The notes under the pieces: model-generated
The model's input: only the letters and a program-made list of their open reading frames with translations
Told to the model about the DNA's origin: nothing
Databases searched by the model: none
In this document: positions 12,903 to 24,372 of the stretch, in pieces
How positions within the stretch are numbered: position 1 is the first letter of the stretch
Layout of the letters: each line of letters starts with the position of its first letter
Translations under genes and position numbers: made by a program
DNA from: Pycnopodia helianthoides
Taxonomy: Eukaryota; Echinodermata; Asteroidea; Forcipulatida; Asteriidae
DNA: 64,000 nucleotides
Reading direction: 5' to 3'
Assembly (NCBI GenBank): GCA_032158295.1
Contig: CM063259.1
Span: 15,460,064-15,524,063 of the forward strand

Positions 12903-13286
12903 TGCACTTCTGGTTAAGTTGTCAAAGACCAATGTCCTCACTTGGTGAATCCCAACATATGCATGAAATAACAAACCTGTGAAAATTTTGGCTCAATTGG
13001 TCATCGAAATTGCATAAAGACAACGAAAGAAAAAAAACACCCTTGTTGCATAGAATTGTGTGCTTTCAAATGCCTGAAAAAAGGCTTCATACCTGAAGCC
13101 TGTCTCAGATTCAAATACTTAAGTTTGCAGTTACCTCTTTCTCAAAAACTACATTATTTCTGAGGGAGTCGTTTTTTCGCAATGTTTTATACTATCAGCA
13201 GCTCTCAGCCAGGTGCTCCTTTAACTACTAAAATGTTATGGAAGTGTTATGCTTGGGTAATTACCAAAGGTATCCACTGCCTTTAA
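12891..13286 (+). mobile_element. AAAGGCAGTGGACAC-type MITE, copy 1 (left end expanded into satellite)
   Basis: A roughly 390-bp element shared with 15414-15801 and 50455-50855. Landmarks are TTGTCAAAGACCA, CTCACTTGGTG, CAACATATGCA, AACCTGTGAAAATTT, TTGTGTGCTTTCA, CTCAAAAACTAC, ATGTTTTATACTATCA and the end ATCCACTGCCTTTAA. The right end is intact; the left end merges with the 22-bp array. Confidence 0.8.
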
Positions 13287-13900
13287 ATGTAAAATCAAAG
13301 GTTTGGGAGCATGGAGAGGTCCGTATACACGCTAACACATTCAACCCCTCAGATATTCAACCCACCCCGGAAAGACACTAAAATAAAATACCCCGATTCA
13401 GCCGACTAAATGGCAACCCGATCAGGCCCTTGTCCTGATTGATATCGCTCGGTCCAGCTTCTGAGCTCTAAAAAGGTCAGAGTTATAATTTTACACGACT
13501 TTTCTTGTTTCGAATTAAGTAACAGCAAAGTGGATTTTGACGAACCGACCCGTTTCTACAAGGAGACATTTTGAGGCTTTAATGCGTTTCGTCTCGTGAT
13601 TATGTTACGACATAAGTAGTCATTACACTACAAGTTGGAATATAATTGGTTGATCTTCAATTTCGCTCTTTAAGGTCTCATTGCCATATTAGTCACACGA
13701 TCAACATTCACTTTTTCTTATCCCTCTTTTTAAGTAGTAAGATTGTCAGACATTTTAGTCCAACTTATTATCATCTCTTGTGTAAATGAATAAGACTTAA
13801 AGGCGTTAGGTTGTCAGGATTCATTTCAAATTTAAGAAGTAAAACCCAATCAAGTCTTGTACTGGCATATACTGCACCCTTTCCTCTTTTGTTGTGACCT

Positions 13901-14294
13901 GGGCTCGACCTGAGCTAAGAGTAGACTTTAAGTGCGAATCAATCTTAGTTGCTAAGCAAAGTGTGATGTCACAATACAAAGCACTATATGGTGATACAGA
14001 CAACTCATCTTAAAAGGGCACTGTCGTCGTGATCATAGTCTGCTTGTGGCTGGACATGGAAACATGAACTCCCACCCTGTTGCTACATGCGCGCGCGCTG
14101 TCCGTCACATTACAAAATGCGCACTCGTTCTTATTGCGCGCGTGTGTGCAGTAACCGGGTGAGAGTTCTGAACATTGATCTACATTATAATGTAGATCAA
14201 TGGTTCTGTACTTAATGTCTGGCCACAGACTCACTGTGTTCACGATGACAGTGCCTCTTTAAGATGAATCTCAGTGCTCTGTGAAATCGAGCCC
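13901..14294. mobile_element. GGGCTCGATTTCACA-type MITE split by a nested insertion
   Basis: The left part 13901-14009 and right part 14263-14294 are the two pieces of one element. It ends GATTCATCTTAAGATGA-side and GTGAAATCGAGCCC. Family members at 26296-26443 and 51734-51885 show the same order (GATGTCACAATACAAA, ACAACTCATCTTAAGATG, GTGAAAT.GAGCCC-like ends) without interruption. Confidence 0.7.
14010..14262. mobile_element. Nested 253-bp TTAA MITE
   Basis: Terminal inverted repeats TTAAAAGGGCACTGTCGTCG and the reverse complement of ACGATGACAGTGCCTCTTTAA, with TTAA at each end. It sits exactly at the CATCTTAAGATG site of the outer element, so TTAA is the duplicated target. A perfect 26-bp palindrome lies inside at 14175-14200. 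Confidence 0.85.
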
Positions 14295-14385
14295 AGTACT
14301 GATTAAGCAGAAAGTATTCCTTAACAATAAGCAGCTAAGCAAAAATGAGCAGAATACCAGTCGTATATGGCACACGTGACATGTC

Positions 14386-14532
14386 ATTTTAGCTGGTAAC
14401 CTTTTTCTGGTTCGCATAGTTTTGTTGTGCTTGAGCAGCTTTAAGAAATTGTTCCCAGGAGCTCATGCCCAATGTGTCGAGACCGTTACCAAATGAACTA
14501 CGGAACGCTACATGCACAAAACATGTTAAAAC
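14386..14532 (-). repeat. Inverted copy of 11122-11266
   Basis: Reverse-complement duplicate of 11122-11266, reading GGTTCGCATAGTTTTGTTGT through AATGTGTCGAGACCGTTACC to ACATGTTAAAAC. It is far better conserved than other family members, so the two arms share recent ancestry. Confidence 0.8.
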
Positions 14533-14583
14533 AAGTCAATAAGCATAATTTGGTTCGTGCTAAGCTAGTTTTATGCGCCATTG

Positions 14584-14785
14584 GGCCCAGGTTGGAAGTA
14601 ACCAGGGTCCAATTTCAAAGAGCAAAAAAATGTGCTTATTTTTCTTTTCTGCTCAGCAAAGAAATAGCAGAATACCAGTCTCAAGTGGTATGTGGAATTA
14701 TATTTCAATTTAGCCGGTAACCTTTAAGTTGAGCATAAATGGTTGTGTGATTAGCTAAGTTTCTGTGCTTAAGCAGACAGTTGGC
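14584..14785. mobile_element. Diverged GGGCCCA/GTCCAATTTCA MITE fragment
   Basis: Contains GGGTCCAATTTCAAAGAGC, CAGAATACCAGTCTCA.GTG, TAGCCGGTAACC and GTGCTTAAGCAGACAG, matching the family of 38547-38792 and 11196-11373. The right terminus is degraded. Confidence 0.5.
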
Positions 14786-15413
14786 AAATGTTAGTTGCTC
14801 AAAGCGATACAAAAATATAGCTTATAATAACAATTAATGTCCTCAAATTGACACTTTTTTTGTAGGGAGACATGTATCCATGGTGTCCAACGAAGCGACC
14901 ATTCGCGCCAAAACCGCGCCCCCCTTTTCACGCCTGATTCCCGCTGCATCTCACTGGTAACCTTATACATCCCTAGTCTGTCCATAACGAGTAACGCAAT
15001 ATTGTCCTTTGTAGCCGGCCTCGAAAGAAGGACTAGCCGCTACTTTTCCCAAGGAAGTAGGTTTTGATTTCATTGGTAATTCATTGGTACGCGGACACCT
15101 CGACTATATCCCGCCTGAACACATATCAGATATACAACCGAAGTCTCTCTCCCCGCGCAACCTTTAGGAGTTTTACCAGTATACCCTGACGCCTGCAGAA
15201 ATTCCCCGATTTTCCCAAATACTTTTTGAATTAAACATGGTCTTTTCTGGAACAGATTGTCTTCTCTGAATGGACTAACATTAATTGGTAAACACTTCAC
15301 CGTGAGACAAAGTCTGATACATTGACCCCCCTGGTGGGTGAGCTCAATCTTCTTCAAGTAAATTCCGATTTTGAAGAAAGATGCATGCAAACACTTCAAA
15401 GAGTCAGTAGGAT

Positions 15414-15801
15414 TTAAAGACCACTGGACACCTTTGGTAGTTGTCAAAGACCAGTCTTCTCACTTGGTGTATCTCAACATATGCACAAAGCAAACCTGTG
15501 AAAATTTGAGTTCAATTGGTCGTCGAAGTTGCGAGATAATAATGGAAGAAAAAATACCAAGTTACACACAAAGTTGTGTGCTTTCAGATGCTTGATTTCG
15601 AGACCTCACGCGTGAAGGTCTCAAAATCAATTCAAATATTTTACTGAGAAATTACCTTTTTTCTCAAAAACTACGTTACTTCAGAGGGAGCCGTTTCTCA
15701 CAATGTTTTATACTATCAACAGCTCTCCATTGCTCGTTACCAAGTAAGTTTTTATGCTAACAATTATTTTAAGTAATTACCAAAGTGTACAGTGCCTTTA
15801 A
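15414..15801 (+). mobile_element. AAAGGCAGTGGACAC-type MITE, copy 2
   Basis: 388 bp, begins TTAAAGACCACTGGACACCT and ends AGTGCCTTTAA, with TTAA at both ends. It contains an internal GAGACCTCACGCGTGAAGGTCTC hairpin. Collinear with 12891-13286 and, in reverse, with 50455-50855. Confidence 0.85.
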
Positions 15802-15826
15802 AGCTTTGCATGGTGGAAGTATAACT

Positions 15827-16062
15827 AGGAGACGTTTACAGTGACACCATGTTAAATCTCTTTTGAGTAGTGTTGGTTTTGAAAAGAACCGGTGGTTAAC
15901 GACTCAACGTTTCGATCAGTATGCTCTGATCGTCTTCAGGAGAATGCAAGACGATCAGAGCATACTGATCGAAACGTTGAGTCGTCAACCACCGGTTCTT
16001 TTCAGAACCAACACTATACTCAAAAGAGATTTAACTTGATGGTGTCACCGCAAACCTCTCCT
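15827..16062. repeat. Long near-perfect hairpin, ~110-bp arms
   Basis: The left arm AGGAGACGTTTACAGTGACA... to GATCGTCTT and the right arm AAGACGATC... to TGGTGTCACCGCAAACCTCTCCT pair almost throughout, around an 11-nt loop at 15937-15947 (CAGGAGAATGC). Both arms carry GAAACGTTGAGTCGT and ACCACCGGTTCTTTTC. Confidence 0.9.
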
Positions 16063-19000
16063 AATAAATAGAGTCGGTTTGACAGTTTACAATGCAGCAG
16101 AGTGCTATTTGTTGCTTTCTTTCGTGTTTTTCTGTTTTTTCCCCCATCGAGATGGGATGGGCGGAGGGGGTTCTCCCGTTAAATGGCCCTACGGCAACCC
16201 ACGGTGGGGCTACAAGAAAAAGGGAGTGAGACAGGGTCACAAACAAATTACTTTGATAATTTATTACGTGTAAACGATGAGCAAGACTTTTAGGTGACGT
16301 GAAGCAAATGAAGGACCTCTCCATCTCATCTTTTTTCAAAACCGAGACCTCTATATAATAATCGCCAACACGTGTGATTGTCAGTCCGGTGAACAGAGAA
16401 TGAAACATCCCAATTTTAAACCACTTAAAACAAATACCGAAAACATTTCCTTGATTAGATTAATTTTCCGCTCGCATTCTCCAAACCCCTTGTCGGAATA
16501 AATGAATCTGTAATTGAGGTTTGATTGATGGGATTCGAGATTGAGCTGATTCTTGTGGTCCCCCCTTCTTAAGTTGAATAATGTATAACACGGGGCAGAA
16601 TAATCCATGACTGTTGATTAGTACACGGTTTAGTTTGGACGGCTAGATTGAAAGTCGCAATCGCAAGCCGGTGTTTTGTGAACAAAATATCTGCAACATC
16701 CATTTCAAGAAACAGCGAAGATTGGAATGAGTTCACTCTATCAGAAAATGACAGAAAATCTCAAGCCTCTTAAAGACCATGCGACCTGTGACATGTTTAA
16801 AAAAGAGCCACAGCGCCTGGACTTCCTGCAGGCACGATGTTCACAGCCCAACGGAAGAAAACACTAAATCCTATTATTTTATGGTGATTTTCATCAATTT
16901 GTAATACGAAGAAAGGGGTCACATCTCAAAACATGCTCAGCTGTTGTTGTTGTTGTGTTGTTTTTTTTTTTTTTTTAAACAACTCTTGATTTTATGTTGA
17001 AATTGTCACACAGCATGTTAACATTTCCTAAAATGACCAGTATAGTACTTTGCCTCACAGAAAGGCACTGGAATGTACAGGGACACTCGTTTAGAGCAAA
17101 GGTTAACACTTAATTGCCTTTAAAACGAACGTATTTGAGGGACAAACTTGTGCCTTCTAACTTCAAGTACTATTCCCTCTTGCTATTTTTTTGTGACTTG
17201 AAAACTAGAGTACAACAATGAGTTTTTCTCTTCAAAAAACCAATGGCATATTTTCCTTTAAAGTTCTTCCCAACAATTTGATACATTTGCGATAATGGAA
17301 AAAATGCATATTTGATAACCTTGTCTATTATGACGTCATCGAGGGAGTAACCAAGGATACCTCACACTGATTATAAATATCACAATGGGCAATTTAAATC
17401 TTGCCATTGTCAGCGCTTTGAGTCTTTAGTATAGTTGCCTGTTTAAAAAAACAGTCTTTCAAAAGAGTCTTTGTCACGGGTCACTTATAGACACTATTAG
17501 ATCCCCAATGGTCTCAGGGGAAGTACACGATTCTCCATTCTTGAGGGATCACTCCATAAACATGGAACTTGCGGACCAATTCCACGGGTACTTTCACGGG
17601 AGATTTCCCTTTGAGCTCGAAACATGTTTAAGGCACTGGTGATTTGAGAATAGTTTGTATTTGTTATGAGTTCTTATCGGAAGTTGAATCTGATTTAAGT
17701 TTTCGACCATTTTTGTATATGTTCAATACAGTATATATATATTTTTATTTGAAATACAATGCAAGACTCGTTTCCACGGCAAAGAGGCCTTTGAACGAAA
17801 AGTAGGCTATGGTGGTACAATTTACAATATAACAGCATACCATCCATTTCGAAAAAGAAGAGGAAAATGGTGTTTGCTGAAGTGACAACTGCCAACCGAT
17901 GGGTGACAACCACGTAATTTGATAAGTTTTTCTTCCTCGGGAAACCCAGTGCTTCTGAGCAGAACCAGTTATAATATGAAGGTGTTCTCTTTTCGTCTTC
18001 AGATTTTTCTTAAGATGGCTCTTGAAATTCTTGTAAGGATCTATTAATAGTGCCGGAACTAGGGTAACAATTTAAGGGGGCACAATAGGGTGCACCACTA
18101 TTCCAAGGGGGCACTTCAGGCCAATTAAAACTGTAGTTTCCGTTTGCATTTCTCTTTAAGACAGCCCCTTTTCAGCGCTCTTGTTATGCAATTTACTATT
18201 TTCTTAATAAGATAATCTGACGTGAGTTCAAAACACATTGATTGCGTGTCAATTGATAGTTTTAAACACATTGACATTATCACATTAAAGCTTTTACCCT
18301 GGTAATTTATAACCTTCAAAGTCCAGACTTCAAGGGGGTGGGGGTGGGGGCACGAACAGCAATCGGGGGGAGGGGGAGGGGGCACGTACCCCCGTGCCCC
18401 AATTAGTTCCCCTCCATTGCATATTAAGACAAAACTGATCAAAACAGAACGATAAGTTCATACTACTACAACAATAATGGTTAGTTACACTGTCTCGTTT
18501 AGATATTTACCTATAATAAAACAAAGTCAGCTATGTTTGGGTTGTCTGGGCTCTATGACCACCAGGGCAGGATGACATGGACGGACAAAGTGCGGGGAGG
18601 GTTGCTTTGAACAAGAAGTGCTTATCAAATGGGACTTACCCGGAATGGTTGGCTTTCTCGCTGCTGCTAAAACAAACCACCAGAAGATCACGGTCAGTCA
18701 GTTTCTTCTGGTGAAATATAATTTCAGAAACAGCAAATAAAGCACAGTGGTCAAAATATTGTTAACACCAACTAGGAGCACTTGGAGGACAAGATAAACA
18801 CAACACTCTTTTTGGCGGGCTGTGCTCGGTCATTTCCTACAGCAAAAATTTATGGCATGTCTGTCGCCACCAAGAGTTTGCTCAAGAAAAGATATCATCG
18901 CGGTGCATTGTGGGGAAAAGTAAACCTCTTTGCAAACAAAAATCACATCGTGCCTTTAAGTCATGCCTGTTTAATGTGTTTAAAGTTCGAGTTCATCTGT

Positions 19001-19483
19001 TACAACTGAAAGTTGTCTGTCTTAAGTTGTTCTAAATGGGCTAATAGTTTTATGTAGGCTGTATCTTTCTCAGCGCAAAACTGAAATTTCAACGTGCACA
19101 ATTAGTGCGGCATCAGATTATTTGGGCAACCCAACTGCCTCCTTAAATCTGACATGATAGGGTCAACTACTTGATGGTTCAGGCTCACTATATTTGATTT
19201 CCACATAACTCACACATAGCATGAGTGTGATAATCGTACGTTCAATACGTACGTTTATGCCACATAAGTAATCAAACCCACCCTGCAAAAGCTATAATGA
19301 GTTTGTAATTCTACGGTGTCCCAAGGGCACCATGCAGTAATTGCAATGCCGTGACAATACCACAGTTGCACTTTCCGTTCATAACGCGTCTCCCCTACAC
19401 CCCCAATTCTGTTTTATTGACAAAAGAACCGTCTTCAAATACCTGCTCATTTTGTTGTACTTTTAATTTGCCTCTCGTTGCAG
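16063..19483. other. Mostly featureless; low-complexity runs
   Basis: Holds a (TTG)n/T run near 16935-16978, G-rich runs near 18330-18390 and the 27-nt microexon candidate at 18640. Nothing else is supportable. Confidence 0.45.
18640..18666 (-). CDS. Candidate 27-nt microexon, minus strand
   Basis: On the minus strand, TTTGTTTTAG precedes 27 nt that end at the consensus donor CGG|GTAAGT. The length is divisible by three, also if either of the two in-frame CAG acceptors (NAGNAG type) is used (24 or 21 nt). In phase 0 it reads QQRESQPFR. No flanking large exon was identified. Confidence 0.22.
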
Positions 19484-19620
19484 GTTCGGCAATATTACGA
19501 GGGACAGGACGCCTTCCGAGAGAGCAGACAATTTCATCTGTCAGCCGCCAGAGACCTATCCCCTGCTGACAGCCAGAATCCCTCCCAGGAGTGATGCTAA
19601 CACATCCCATCTAGGAAACG
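19484..19620 (+). CDS. Candidate exon, reading frame uncertain
   Basis: It follows a strong acceptor (TTTGCCTCTCGTTGCAG). Read in phase 0 it gives VRQYYEGQDAFRESRQFHLS, then AARDLSPADSQNPSQE and a TGA at 19568-19570, i.e. a terminal exon. That phase matches the end of the exon at 9473-9597. Read with two incoming nucleotides it stays open (FGNITRDRTPSERADNF, then PPETYPLLTARIPPRSDA) to a donor AAACG|GTAAAA at 19621, i.e. an internal exon. Both readings have protein-like composition. No family is recognised. Confidence 0.3.
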
Positions 19621-20239
19621 GTAAAACAATCACAAGGAGGAGAGAAAAAATTAACAATAATACAAAAAAAATTATAATAATAATGCATTAAAAATGACTC
19701 CGATTGCCAGGCACACTTTCACAGATTTCCAACTTTTTACAAATTTTGTTTCTTTAAAAAAAGATGGGAACTTGTGAACTTGTAGTGTTTTCATTGAGAG
19801 ACGTTAATTAGCTTGTGAGTGATCAATTAAAAATACAAAACAAATGAAATTTTAATGAGTAAAACGCTGACGACGAAAAGACTTCGACGACCACCTCAGA
19901 TGTGAACGAGGTACAATGTACATTAAAAAACAGACATTGAAGATAGTACAAGCTGTAGTTATATCATTGTTGATTAAGCACTTTCGATTTAAACTTAAAG
20001 CACGACTCAGCAATATTTAAAAAATACTCGCTCTCCATGTAATATAACAGCCCACCTTCAGCAACTGTTACAGCTGCCGTAGCTAACTAGATTAAAGTAG
20101 CAACACCGATAGTGTGGTATCCGCTCCGAGCACGACGCGTCCCGCAAGCCATGTACAATTTTATACATAGGTGTGTAGACTGCCTTTATGCATGCGAGGG
20201 GTTGGTTGGTTTCCGACTTGATTTGGGCTTTTAATTTGT

Positions 20240-20450
20240 GCGCTTCAAACGGGAGGAGGGGGCACAGTTGTAATTTATTGAGAAGGTTGCCACAACTTGC
20301 GATAAGAAGCCATTTTCGGTAAATAAAAACGCATGTGCGCGCACAGGGTGCCAGACTAGGCTGCACTTTCGAGTCGTGCTACGTTTAGACCAAAAATGGC
20401 GTCCAGCAACCATGTGACAAAAAAAAAACTGGCACCTTGACGTCGTAACT
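20240..20450 (-). repeat. Dispersed repeat B, copy 1
   Basis: On the minus strand it reads TATTGAGAGAGTTACGACGT, then CACATGGTTGCTGGACGCCA, TTTTTGGTC and GGCACCCTGTG. This order also occurs at 29780-29890 and 39840-40045. Confidence 0.6.
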
Positions 20451-20899
20451 CTCTCAATACACAGCTTTTGGGAGGGGAATCCAATAATATAGATGATAAC
20501 TAAGCCGAGCTGGACCAGCCAAAACCAGGTGCTAATTTTCCCGCTCGCTTTAAAACAAACTGGGACAGCCTACCTAGTTCAACCATGATATTTTATGTGG
20601 CAAACAGCATGAATTAAGAGGGGTCTAGTACCCTGGTTATTACCCAGCTGTTTTGTACCTATTTTGATTGGAGACATGTATTTGTTGAATTAAGGTGCCA
20701 TGTTATTTGCACTACTGCGCGTGTGCTGTTTTACAGTACCAGGCGCCATCAGAAGATCGTGCTCAGAGCGGATATACACCCAGTACGCGCGTATCTGTTC
20801 TGTGCAAGGAACCAGTATAGTTGTTCAGAAAGAAGCCATGCACGTCAGTGACTTTGGCTCTAGCAGCATTTCAGCCATAGCCAAAAGCCGAAGCTGATC

Positions 20900-23310
20900 T
20901 TTCTGAGAAAGTCTTGCACTTTGGAATGGTTTGTTTGTGAAAGAATCCAATATGGCTGACCGTGGTTCTTTGCAATGGACCTTATGCACATGACGTACGG
21001 CTTCCTCTCGCGTAGAAGGTAAAACAGAGTGCTCATTGACCCATACTGTGCCCCGCAGGTACAAACGTGTGCGTACCTCTAAGATGGTGGTGGATTGACG
21101 TCAATGCATAGAGTCTATAGCAACAAAATCAACAAATTGCTTGTATTTTTGCTTACTTCATAATGCCATGTTTTAGAAAAAAAACCTCTTTCGAACAAAA
21201 AACTCTAAGTAGTTAGGCTTACTCCATTAGTGTTTTTTTCGTGGGATGTGACCGTGAATTTAACTTATGAGAATTAAAAAGTATTCTTACGTATGGCACT
21301 TGAGTAGGGATCGTTTTATTCCGGATAATATGACAAGTATTTATAGAGGACAAAATAATGTTAAAGATTTCGAAAGTTTGAAGCAAGGAAGCAGCACAAA
21401 GTCGCTTGCTTGGCAATGACGCAAAAGCTGCATCCATTCAGTTAATTTGTTCTTGTGACTAAAGGTCTTCATTGAAATGAGGTTGTCTGAACAATGTATA
21501 AAAGGTAATACGACCCATTTCTCTTTGTGTGTTAAAAAAATGAATTGAATTACAGACGAAAACCATTGATGGCAATTTCAGTCAATTTTAGCCATGTAGC
21601 TTCAGGGACAAGGTTGGATAAATGCTAAACAGGTTCATTTATTTTACCGCACAACTTTTTCTTCATACAAATATACGAAATAATATGTCTTATTTTGGCT
21701 GTACACAGATCCAAACAAATTTATAAAAAAAATGTCAGAAATGATAAGTCTGTATAGAATTTATTTTTGGTTCAAAACCCCGGTGCATAGCGTATAGTTT
21801 AACAACAATCTTGAGAGCTGATTTGGAGCTCGTTTTAACTTTACGGATCCATAGTTTATCGCAAACATTAAAAACAACAAAACCCGATTCACAATTTTTG
21901 TAATTGTAAAATATGATTTTCAGTTGCCTCACCTGGAGATTACTGCTGTGTTATTCTTAACCTTTTCTGTTCCCTGATTAAAAGTTGTCAGTTAAGTTTC
22001 AAGGGTACAAACGTAACCAAAAAAGTTTATGAACGATCGGACAGTTATGATGACCAAGGGGGGAAGTCTCATCAGATGTTAAAACTTTACAAGGAATTTT
22101 TCATTTTTACAGACGGATGGGCCTTGTTCTCGCAGTTTTCTTTTACATACTTTAATAAGCTTTGATGGTTTAAAAAGTTTGTTTGTTAAGAATGATTTCA
22201 CTCAAAAAAAAAAACTCTTCGACCCAGAACTAATCACCTTTGGAAAGATTCCATTCTGAATAATCTGTCGAAATTAGTCAAGGTTTTTTTTTAATGGAAA
22301 ACGAAACTGACAAGACGGGAAGTTTCAAGGCTTCCGCCTCCAAAGTCGGTTCTTTAAACATGAACTGTTTTATTCAAAACGATCGGACTCAATTCAGTCC
22401 GAAGGTGTCAATGACCACGCACTGAAAGAATGTTGACTTAACATTTTCTGTTTTAGCATGCAAAATGCCAAAAAGGGATTGCCAAGTAGGAGCTTTGCAT
22501 ATTATTCCCTGGGCCATTTGGTAAAATCAACAGACACAAAATGCTTTATTTTGTATGTACACTCTTTTTACTTTGAAAAAAAAAATATAAAAAAAATGCC
22601 GGCACAGAGAATAATGCAAGAGTAAACATTGTGTTTACATTTATTCATGGTTTGATTGTTTGCGTCCTGCAGGATGTAATTTAATAGTTATTCATGACTT
22701 TAAAAAAGGTCTTAGAACAAGGATGAACGTTCCCTCACTGAATTATGAAGTGTCAATTCGAGTTTAAAAATAATAGATAACAAAGAATATGTTTTCGAAG
22801 ATACTGCATTAATTTGATCTTTGGTTGTATTTATATTAAGTTATATTTAACTTTTGCGGTTACAGCAGTTCTGAAGCTTTACTGTTAGAGGGATGCTACT
22901 CAAGGGAACAGAATGAACTTGTGATTTCCATCCCTTTGAAAATACACTGATAATTGTTTTAAAGTTTATTTTGATAGCTATGTTTAATGATGTTGTGACA
23001 AACAATGTCTTGAGGTTATTGGTTTGGCAAATAACGGACATCCTGTCATCCGAGACCACAGGAGAAGACCATGTCCACTAAAAACTTGTCAGAGTCCAGA
23101 GGAAACCTCCTTACCTTGAACGACCCGGTTTAACTGAATGGCACATCATCGGTTACCGACTCATTTCGAAATCATTAAGCATATTGGGTACCTGTTTCCT
23201 TTGAGAAAGTATCTCGTCTGAACATTCTCTGCAATGTGAGTTTTGTGAGATACTTTCTCTCAGTTCGGAATGGTTGCGCTCTTCCTCAGAGCGGACGTTA
23301 TACCTTTACA
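20900..23310. other. No recognisable feature
   Basis: AT-rich, with A-runs near 22205 and 22575. No supported exon or complete element. Confidence 0.4.
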
Positions 23311-23704
23311 TTAAAGGGACATTACAGAATTGGTTTTTGCTAACAAAACAGTTGGTGGTAGTGTAAACACTTTATGTAATCCACCATATACATAAACTGA
23401 CAGACCTGTAGAAGTTTGAGATCGATCGGCCATCTGGGTCACGAGAAAATAGTGAAAAATAGATTGCACATTTGCATGAAATCATATAGATTCAAAAAAA
23501 TAATAAAACGCTCATTGAGCGATAAACTCCAATCGAAAAATTAGTTTATTTATTTCTCATCAAATATGGCATTTCAGACAACAATATTTCAAGGGATGTT
23601 TTCTACTATCATCATCTTTAGACCGTGTAAGTTTTATGTGAAACTGTGATCACAAAATAAATTGTACAGGTTTTTTTCTTACCAATTCTGTAATGTTCCT
23701 TTAA
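23311..23704. mobile_element. TTAAAGGGACATTACAGAAT MITE, copy 1
   Basis: 394 bp with ends TTAAAGGGACATTACAGAAT and ATTCTGTAATGTTCCTTTAA, TTAA at both ends. It contains CGCTCATTGAGCG and CATCAAATATGGCATTTCAG. A very similar copy of equal length is at 43152-43545. Confidence 0.9.
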
Positions 23705-24289
23705 ACGTGATTCCTACGATGTTTGATTAATTGTTTTGTTGTTAAAGGCATACAATTCTGTATATATTAAATTATACCCACAACTTAGGATTTCCACAAA
23801 ATTGGTCATGTACAAACTTAATTATCCTTTGTAATATAATCCAACCAGTGTTGTCTGCCACACGACATTGTAAGTACAGAATAACAAGCAAATTACTGCT
23901 TAATCTGATAACATCTGCCAAACCTTTTAGCCAATGCTTTCTTCTAACACCACCAGCTATCACACACACCAGGTTTATTATTAGAATTGACTTGATTGAC
24001 GAACAGTATCACCTTAAACATTATACTAGTCTTAAGCATTAGATATTCTTGAGCAAAAAAAGGGAAAAATAAAAGAAATAAGGCACGTTATTTATCTAAA
24101 CAGCCTTTGTAAGATGTTTACGTGTGTTATTTGCACGCCTGTTTCCCGCCCGTCTCCATTTGGGTTTATACTCTGCGAGTTCCTAAAATGATTGGTTATA
24201 AATGATTGACAGAAGGCCTACACAACCAATTAAACAAAACAATGCCCCAAAATGATGTTTTTTTAAGCAGCGCATGCTAAGTGGTTTCC

Positions 24290-24372
24290 ACATCAAACCT
24301 CAGGTAGGATTCGAACCCACAACCTCCTGTTTTCACCGTAGGCCTATGTGCAGTGGTAAGTGGTCTAGGGTA
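24290..24372 (-). mobile_element. tRNA-derived SINE head, minus strand
   Basis: On the minus strand GGTTGTGGGTTCGAATCCTACCT is a clean T-arm/B-box. Upstream sequence has only a weak A box and does not fold as a tRNA. Confidence 0.45.

Noticed and set aside
15070..15447. 125-codon minus-strand open frame
   Set aside because: Its 5' part overlaps a MITE (15414-15801). Composition is noise-like and no splice or homology support is visible.
7542..18666. Assigning the minus-strand microexon candidates to a LAR-type receptor phosphatase
   Set aside because: No Ig, FN3 or phosphatase exon was found on that strand anywhere in the window; only the microexon sizes match.
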